Below are positions 58,470 through 64,000 of a stretch of 64,000 nucleotides of DNA, one piece after another. A program made the translations under genes and the position numbers. The stretch is from Microbulbifer variabilis (GTDB lineage Bacteria > Pseudomonadota > Gammaproteobacteria > Pseudomonadales > Cellvibrionaceae). The notes under the pieces are model-generated. The model made no database searches. It worked only from the letters and a program-made list of their open reading frames with translations, and had not been told where the DNA came from. The stretch covers positions 3,814,501 through 3,878,500 of the forward strand of contig NZ_CP092418.1 in the NCBI RefSeq assembly GCF_023716485.1. Reading direction: 5' to 3'. Each line of letters begins with the position of its first letter. Positions within the stretch are counted from its first letter, which is position 1.

Positions 58470-59281
58470 GAAGAATCCCTCCTCATAATCTTAACGTTAA
58501 AATCTGGTAATATTCTGGCGGCTTAAACCTCTCGCTAACTACACACCTCTAATAAGCCCCAAAGCAGCATAGACTGCGGTGGCATCAGCAATAAATGGTT
58601 ACAAGAGTTGGGGTTAGGTGGCCTTACATTTATCTATATTTATATTCCAACAGCATTACTGTCATTTGAGATACAGGCTGTACTCTTATTTTTCCTCAGC
58701 ATAGTAATATCCACATCCAGAAGCCAATGCATATTAGAACCGCTGGCTTTATCATTTAACCGAAAAAGCTGGGTTGACACAATCAAAAGCATGGCCTCTC
58801 AATAGCGCCTCAATATAATAAATCCGCCAGTGTACATATAGAAATAGACACTCAATAAATCTAAGAAAATATTCCTATACAGTTAACTCAAATAATCAAT
58901 AAAGCGCCTAAAACTATAAAACAATCCGTAGAATAAATTGCCAATTTTTTTCAGGCCTTCACTCTAGGCATATATAGAATCACCAAAAAGGTAACATACG
59001 CCAAACCCATACTTTTTTCTCATAATTTCAACACTTATTTCCCATGGCGGAGAATCTGACATCTATTGATACTTTTATGAGAAGATTTACTTAGAAAGGG
59101 AACCAACTCCAAAAGACTAACCCCATCACTAAATAGAACACTCTCGTATAAACGGGACTCCCTCTAAATCCACGAAGGAGATCATTTAAATCTTATTTTC
59201 CACTTAAAGAATCAAAAAAATAATTAGACCTCAATATAGACCTGCCATTTATTTCAGACTCATGCAGTAAAGGAGTCACAC
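58470..59281. other. AT-rich intergenic region, divergent promoters
   Basis: 812 bp between the oxidase start and the curlin-repeat gene. A plus-strand frame 58608-58805 (65 codons, from TTG, with one hydrophobic segment LLFFLSIVISTS) is open but has no good start or ribosome binding site, so I leave it as doubtful. TAACGTTA near 58490 is a short palindrome. Otherwise nothing is recognised. Confidence 0.45.
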
Positions 59282-60637
59282 ATGAAGCCATATTGCAACT
59301 TATTTAAAGGGATAATTACATTTATAAGCATTGCAGCCTTTGCCGCAGGGAATCATGAACCTCAAAATCACTTACAAACAGACTTCAGCTCCAGCAGCGA
59401 TCAAACTGAAAGAAATAACGATAATTTCAGGAGGAGCATTCAAAATGGCAATAAAAATATTGTGGACACCCAGCAAATTAACGAAACACTTGGAGGTAGC
59501 ATACAATTCATTCAATTAGGAGACTTAAATCAGGCAAATATTTCTCAGCCAGGAACCATAACCTCATCCATTATTAATCGCCAACTTGGCAGTAAAAATA
59601 TTTTATCTGTCACCCAGACTAACAGCATTAACAGCAACATCTTCATTAATCAACAGGGCAACCAAAACTATTCAAACACAAACCAAATTTCTGGAGACAA
59701 AAATAGAGTCATCAATACTCAGATAGGAGGTTCAAATTATTTCATTGCCAAACAAGAAGGGAGCATATCCAGTACTATAAAAGTACATCAAGAAGGCAAT
59801 GTTCAGCATACCGCTGTAGAGGAAAGCAAATCTAGCTTTTTCAATACTATCTCCATTACTCAACTGAACCAAAAAAATTCTACATTTATTAATTTAGTTA
59901 CAACAAATAAAAGTAATGTCGATATATTTCAGCAGGGAGCCAAAAATCATGCAGGAATCTTACAAAGCTTATCTGCTAGGAATAGCTTACAAATTCGACA
60001 GATTGGAAACTCTAATGCGGTCTTAATCAGCCAGGCTAGCAGTTCTGACAACACTTCCAGTATATTTCAGAAAGGGGATAACAACCAGACTTCAATTACA
60101 CAAAATGGTAGCAACAACACTATTGTCTTACGCCAGAGTGGAAACCACACATCTGATAACCCAAGCCAGAAATCCATTGAAAAAAGCAAAGACATACAAC
60201 TAACCAATTCCAACAATCAAGTAATTGTCAATCCGCAAGGTACTGAGTTAAGCAGCATTAACTCCAATCAGTTTGGCTTAGCTAACCAACTCACCATTAA
60301 CCAGAGCGGTCAAAACATTAACACTTCTAATGAACAACAAGGCAATAAAAATGTTACAGGCATTGATCAAGCTGGAGAGAACCTCACCATCCTTACTCGC
60401 CAGATTGGCAATGAAAATCAGTCAACCTTTCATCAAATGGGAAGTGACCTAAACATAATTGCCAAGCAGCTTGGCGATAGAAATAGCCTTTCAATTATTC
60501 AGAAAAGTAATTTTAGCGTTATTGAAAGTGTCCAGATTGGAAATGGGAACCGACAAAAAATAGTGCAAAGCAACTCTAGTAGCCGGGCCTCTTTGCATCA
60601 AGTAGGGCAAGGTAATACTAGTCGGGTATATCAATGA
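59282..60637 (+). CDS. Curlin-repeat (CsgA/CsgB-like) secreted amyloid-type protein
   Basis: 451 residues. Signal peptide 1-22 (KGIITFISIAAFAAG). From about residue 55 to the end it is a solenoid of 22-24-residue curlin-like repeats with the spacing Q-x-G-x-x-N-x5-Q, for example QLGSKNILSVTQ, QIGNSNAVLISQ and QVGQGNTSRVYQ at the C-terminus. Gln, Asn, Ser, Ile and Thr dominate and there is no Cys in the repeats, as in functional amyloids. CsgA has five such repeats; this has roughly 17 or more. Start ATG has AAAGGAG 6 nt upstream. No csgC, E, F or G or csgD homologue lies within the window. Confidence 0.85.
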   Translation: MKPYCNLFKGIITFISIAAFAAGNHEPQNHLQTDFSSSSDQTERNNDNFRRSIQNGNKNIVDTQQINETLGGSIQFIQLGDLNQANISQPGTITSSIINRQLGSKNILSVTQTNSINSNIFINQQGNQNYSNTNQISGDKNRVINTQIGGSNYFIAKQEGSISSTIKVHQEGNVQHTAVEESKSSFFNTISITQLNQKNSTFINLVTTNKSNVDIFQQGAKNHAGILQSLSARNSLQIRQIGNSNAVLISQASSSDNTSSIFQKGDNNQTSITQNGSNNTIVLRQSGNHTSDNPSQKSIEKSKDIQLTNSNNQVIVNPQGTELSSINSNQFGLANQLTINQSGQNINTSNEQQGNKNVTGIDQAGENLTILTRQIGNENQSTFHQMGSDLNIIAKQLGDRNSLSIIQKSNFSVIESVQIGNGNRQKIVQSNSSSRASLHQVGQGNTSRVYQ

Positions 60638-60767
60638 TGGCCAGCTATTACTGATCACTTAAGCCTATATTTTGTATCAACTACTCCCTGTCTTGCTTAG
60701 TTTGTAGTGTTCTACTAAACCCGAACACCAATTTAGGAAGTAAAGTTGCCACCGCAGATAGAGGTGT

Positions 60768-61074
60768 TTAATAAGTAGACAGCATCGATCCTTTTGCCCC
60801 GAATTTAAACTAGATGCTGCCCACCTAGCAGTAGATCAAGGCTATTCAACCCCTAAATCAGCCCGGTCACTGGATGTTGACACAACGGCTATCCCACGAG
60901 CAACTAGAGACAGAGCGTGGTGGAGAGATACCTACAAGTAAAGCGCTTACCATTGAGCAATAAAATTAAGGAGCTTGAAGCCCGTATCAATCGTCTGGAA
61001 AGGGAGAAAGGAATACTAAAAAAGACTACCGCTCTCTTGACGTCCGACGAGATAAATCATACGCGTTTATAGAC
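60768..61074 (+). pseudogene. IS3 orfA remnant, copy 1
   Basis: Aligns with copy 2 (MNKQRRSFSPEFKLDAARLV type HTH_Tnp_1). The start codon is lost (AATAAG-TAG where copy 2 has ATGAATAAA), and the leucine-zipper segment contains stops (GAG CAA TAA AAT TAA where copy 2 has GAG CAG CAG AAA ATT CAG). The 3' part still reads KELEARINRLEREK. Non-functional. Confidence 0.8.
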
Positions 61075-61077
61075 CGA

Positions 61078-61604
61078 TTGAGTGAGCAGGAGTCCGTGGA
61101 ACTGGTCTGTAAAGCTTTTGAAACACCTCGATCATGCTACCACGAATATAGGAAAAAGAAGAGCTCCGCTGATGTACCCAGAATGCACCTTCGCTTCAAG
61201 GTCATTGAACTCTTCGAGCGCTGCCGTAGCTCTGCAGGAAGCCGTACAATCATAGGTTTACTTTATGCGCAGGGAGTACCAATAGGGCGCTTTAAAGTCC
61301 GAAGACTCATGAGAGAAGCGGGTTTGGTGTGTAAGTAACCTGATCATCATAAGTATAAGAGAGCAATCGTAGAGCACTTAAGTATACCAAATAAATTTGA
61401 CCACCAGTTTAATATAGATAAACCCAACCAAATGTATGGATACCGTCTCTTGATTACACATCCATCACAGGAGTAAGGCGAGACATCAGAGATTACCTGA
61501 TGACTTACTACAATTGGGAGCGTCCCCACCAATACAATAACGGAATACCGCCCGTGAAAGCAGAAGAGAAGTTAACCTACTGTCCGAAAATAATTGACCA
61601 CTAC
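61078..61604 (+). pseudogene. IS3 orfB remnant, copy 1
   Basis: The first 86 codons (61078-61338) encode the orfB N-terminus LVCKAFETPRSCYHEY to RRLMREAGLVCK, then a stop. Further on, NKFDHQFNIDKPNQM and, after a deletion of most of the rve (DDE) core, YYNWERPHQYNNGIPPVKAE of the C-terminus can be read to about 61600. The catalytic DDE region is deleted. Confidence 0.8.
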
Positions 61605-61788
61605 CGAGGCGGCCCTTGAGAAATTTAAGTAAGCCTAGCTACTCAATGATGCATGATAAAGTGCTTTCTTACTGCTGCTCCGCGGGATATATCTGACAAC
61701 TCGCTTTGGATTGGCTGTAGTGGCCAGTCCAATTTATGTGAAGCCTCACGATTCCTTTTGTGCAAGGGTCCACGAACTATTCGTAAAG

Positions 61789-62172
61789 CTAGTGTGAAAT
61801 CAATTTGCGCAATTGCTTTATTCGACGATCAGTTTCGCCTGCTCTACATAATTGATAAAGCATTGGCCAGATTGATCCTCCAGCTGCTTCTTCATTTGTT
61901 TGTGTAAGACAACTAGAATCACGTTTATTAAGCCATAAACGCTGTTCAGTACGTAGCTTTTTTTGCTTCTGTAGGGTTAGAGAATTTATAGTTTTTTCAT
62001 AGACTGCATTTAACTGATTATTACTAGATAGGAATTGCTGATATGCACATTGATTCAGCTCAAGTTGAGTACGCTCCCTTCCACACTGCTCTTCCCACTT
62101 ACTCCAGTTATACTCTATCGCAAACAAGGGGAGAGATATAACGATGGATATTAGTAGTAATATTGTCTTCAT
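61789..62172 (-). CDS. LprI-like (DUF1311) secreted protein
   Basis: 127 residues with signal peptide MKTILLLISIVISLPLFA. The mature part carries the DUF1311/LprI pattern: CGRERTQLELNQCAYQQF, YEKTINSL, LRTEQRLWLNKRDSSC and QLCRAGETDRRIKQLRKL. Four cysteines likely pair as two disulfides. Some members inhibit lysozyme; most are undefined. It lies between two decayed IS copies and has AT-rich codon use, so it may have arrived with that accessory segment. Confidence 0.82.
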   Translation of the reverse strand: MKTILLLISIVISLPLFAIEYNWSKWEEQCGRERTQLELNQCAYQQFLSSNNQLNAVYEKTINSLTLQKQKKLRTEQRLWLNKRDSSCLTQTNEEAAGGSIWPMLYQLCRAGETDRRIKQLRKLISH

Positions 62173-62204
62173 AGATACTCCTTAGAACAAAGCTTGATCT
62201 AGTA

Positions 62205-62500
62205 CACTATAAGCGGACACACTCCAGTGTATTTTTTTGTGACTCGTACTGTACCAGGCTGATATAACCCAAAGTGTTTTCACCGTTTTTATTGTAGTAG
62301 CCTTCAATTTATTCAAACACTGCTTGACGGGCATTTTCTCTATTCAGTAGTGAATCATGGCAGATGGCTTCTATCTTCAGAGAGCGGAAAAAGCTCTCAA
62401 CATAGGCATTATTCCAACAATCCCATTTCCGGCTCATGCTTTGGGGTATCTTGTGTTTAGCAAGAATTTTTCGGAATTTAGCAAGCGGTACAAAAACTTC
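62205..62500 (-). pseudogene. IS3-family transposase orfB 3' fragment
   Basis: Reading on the minus strand: FRKILAKHKIPQSMSRKWDC, then NAYVESFFRSLKIEAI and LLNRENARQAVFE-stop-IEGYYN, GYISLVQYE. This is the rve C-terminus of IS3-family transposases (SRKGDCWDNA, ESFFRSLK, IEGYYN). The in-frame TAA replaces the usual Tyr codon and the 5' part is gone. It is not from the same element as copies 1 and 2, as its C-terminus differs from YYNWERPHQ. Confidence 0.75.
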
Positions 62501-62865
62501 ATACTTTATAAAATACTTCGGTTCATATACTCCTTTGGTCTATCCAAAAATCCTGAGCCCAGTAACGTTCTCTTATGCGCCAATTCCAATTCTTACAGCC
62601 CCACTCCACATACTCTGAAAATCGCATGGCTACTGGGCTTGAAGTTTTGTTGCCCTAAGGTAATATTTCGCCGGTGTGCTAGTTTTTTTTAAGGTTATAT
62701 GGGGCACTTTAAAGGGCTTATAAGGGTCTTTAAGTAACGATCACTACCAACAACCTAAAGAAAGAAAATTAAAAGCTTTGAAAGGGTATCCCTGGAAGGG
62801 AGGACTTTCCTATGAACGAAAAAGGTAATTCTAATGTACCATCAGGAGACATAGCCTTTGATGGC
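62501..62865. other. AT-rich region between IS remnants
   Basis: About 365 bp holding no gene I can support; a plus-strand frame here is an antisense shadow of the orfB remnant. Short T-rich and A-rich stretches only. Confidence 0.4.
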
Positions 62866-63262
62866 TGTAGTGGTCTACCAAATCCGGGCACCAATTTAGA
62901 TGATAAAGTTATCTTCGAAAATAGAGGTGTTAAATGAATAAACAGCGTCGATCCTTTTCTCCTGAATTTAAATTAGACGCTGCCCGCTTGGTAGTAGAGC
63001 AGGGCTATTCAATTGCTGAAGCAGCCCGATCGCTGGATGTTGGCACAACGACTATCCGCCATTGGGTGAAGCAACTAGAGGCAGAGTGGAGAGACGCCTG
63101 CAAGTAAAGCGCTTACCACTGAGCAGCAGAAAATTCAGGAGCTTGAAGCCCGTATCAATCGCCTGGAAAGGGAGAAAGAGATACTAAAAAAGGCTACGGC
63201 TCTCTTGATGTCCGACGAGATGAATCGTCCGCGCTGATAGACCGATTGAGTGAGCAGGAGCT
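62866..63262 (+). mobile_element. Truncated IS3-family element, copy 2
   Basis: Left end TGTAGTGGTCTACCAAATCC at 62866, then the orfA gene. The similarity to copy 1 stops near 63261, right after the first codons of orfB (LSEQE), so the right three-quarters are missing. Confidence 0.8.
62934..63237 (+). pseudogene. IS3 orfA with frameshift, copy 2
   Basis: ATG at 62934 starts MNKQRRSFSPEFKLDAARLV and continues through the helix-turn-helix to KQLEAEWRDACK then TAA at 63105. Relative to copy 1 it lacks the five bases CGTGG near 63086, which shifts the frame. The second half, IQELEARINRLEREKEIL to MSDEMNRPR, is intact in the +1 frame and ends at TGA 63235-63237. Confidence 0.85.
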
Positions 63263-63294
63263 CTATGAGTAAGGGTCGCCCTGAGCTCCATTGC

Positions 63295-63557
63295 TTAGAG
63301 TATCGCTTCCTCGTAGTCACGATCCTCAAAGGCCGCTTCAAAACACGCCCCAATAGCAAGTATTTGAAGCACCCTAAGAAGCGAGTCTACTTCATTCGCT
63401 GCATTATCCTTTTTGACTAGATTAACAAGCTCGAAAAATGAATTTGGGGCTAAAGTGCTTGCTTTCTCCTCATTAGCAATTAAACCCTCACTTTGAAGAG
63501 AGGAGGAAATCTGACTCCTGAGAAGGGCAAGGAAATCTTTTAAGTTTTCTCCCGGTG
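63295..63557 (-). pseudogene. 3' fragment of an unknown gene
   Basis: Minus-strand frame with no start codon reading PGENLKDFLALLRSQ, then LQSEGLIANEEKASTLAP, FFELVNLVKKDNAANEVDSL and ending FEDRDYEEAIL stop at 63295. It overlaps the end of the integrase frame in another frame, and appears to be the tail of a separate gene joined to the integrase by a deletion. I do not recognise it. Confidence 0.4.
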
Positions 63558-64000
63558 CCCAAGTATTTCCTTCAAATCCTCAATATCGCGGACAATGGCT
63601 ATTACATCTTGGGGCTGAAGATCAGCTATAGGCCTTTGGCCAATTCGAGGGAAGGTATTATCTCGTAGCCTAGTCCATACACGGTTGGCATGGCCCTCTG
63701 TCCAGGTTCCTTTCTGGTGGTTCCACCACTCTTCAGCAACAGCAGCAAAACTCCGGTCAATACTGACTCTGGCTTGGTACTTCTCAACTCGTTTCTGTGC
63801 TGAAGGGGCATGATCCTCTGCTAGCAGCTGTTTTGCTCCAGCTACTTTTTGCCTCGCCTGTTTGAGACATACAGAGGGGCAAACGCCCAAGGCCAACGTC
63901 TTTTGCTTTCCTTGGAATCGATATTTAAGCCGCCAATACTTGGAGCCAGTAGGTTTGATCAACAGGCGCAGTCCCTGTCCATCCCTAAGCCACTGATCCT
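63540..64000 (-). pseudogene. Truncated P4-type tyrosine integrase (5' end outside window)
   Basis: The minus-strand frame is open at the window edge (DGQGLRLLIKPTGSKYWRLK) and reads through the DUF4102 arm-binding domain (LALGVCPSVCLKQARQKVAG) into the core-binding domain (FAAVAEEWWNHQKGTWTEGH), stopping after DVIAIVRDIEDLKEILGHRE. The catalytic domain with its R-H-R-Y residues is missing, so it cannot recombine. After RDIE the sequence leaves the family pattern; LKEILGH resembles a late integrase motif, so an internal deletion is possible. No tRNA or att site is visible inside the window. Confidence 0.8.

Larger units (their letters stand above)
60703..61604 (+). mobile_element. Decayed IS3-family insertion sequence, copy 1
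   Basis: Left end TGTAGTGTTCTACTAAACC at 60703 and right end GACCACTAC at 61596-61604 are inverted, matching the TGTAGTGGTC left end of copy 2 at 62866. About 900 bp remain of an element that should be about 1.2-1.3 kb. Between the ends are remnants of orfA and orfB listed below. No direct target duplication was confirmed. Confidence 0.8.

Noticed and set aside
58608..58805. 65-codon frame with one hydrophobic segment
   Set aside because: Only a TTG start without a ribosome binding site; no family seen. Left as doubtful in the intergenic entry.

Overview
The window looks like chromosome from a marine gammaproteobacterium of the Cellvibrionales/Pseudomonadales kind, most likely Microbulbifer or a close relative (genus is inference). 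Reasons: the block dksA-gluQ-cbrX-cbrA-cbrB-(sRNA)-pcnB-folK-panB keeps the order known from Pseudomonas; the metY-rimP-nusA-infB-rbfA-truB-rpsO-pnp operon is intact; and there is a large secreted GH19 chitinase with two chitin-binding modules. The centre (about 6.4-48 kb) is moderately GC-rich and gene-dense. The flanks (1-5.4 kb and about 54-64 kb) are AT-rich, sparse and partly decayed, as expected of accessory DNA.

Layout. 1-5.4 kb: a partial secreted protein divergent from two tandem MocR-type regulators, each preceded by the same 33-bp motif and both lacking the PLP-binding lysine. 5.4-12 kb (minus strand): alpha/beta hydrolase, MsrA, iron alcohol dehydrogenase, small secreted protein, aldehyde dehydrogenase and a gamma-glutamyl-ligase-type glutamine synthetase homologue; the ADH/ALDH/GS trio suggests amine or amino-alcohol catabolism through gamma-glutamyl intermediates. 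12-18 kb: ppa, cysE, an M15 peptidase, a TfoX-C protein, htpX, an HtrA-family protease and a Rieske protein. 18-31 kb: sfsA, dksA, gluQ, cbrX, cbrA, cbrB, pcnB, folK, a deoxynucleoside kinase, panB and a thioesterase. Between cbrB and pcnB lie TGTTAC/GTAACA inverted repeats, a sigma-54 promoter and an A-rich transcript with runs of AAN triplets. These are the hallmarks of a CrcZ-type sRNA that titrates Hfq/Crc, and this is the most interesting feature in the window.

31-44 kb: a secreted endonuclease/exonuclease/phosphatase-fold protein, a ZntB/CorA transporter, a GFA protein, a membrane protein, then the pnp to metY translation operon on the minus strand. That operon starts from a strong promoter with a GC-rich discriminator and three identical initiator tRNA genes, all with T at positions 1 and 72. 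44-54 kb: a UbiH-family hydroxylase, a PhzF protein, a second GFA protein, NnrS, a DHA2-type MFS exporter, an NTF2/SnoaL protein and the chitinase. 55-60.7 kb: a MerR regulator, an FAD monooxygenase, a Tat-exported multicopper oxidase and an orphan curlin-repeat protein. 60.7-64 kb: decayed IS3-family copies, an LprI-like protein and a truncated tyrosine integrase running off the end.

All calls come from reading the sequence and from memory of protein families; no database search was possible. Several start codons were moved inward from the longest open frame where a ribosome binding site or family length supports it.
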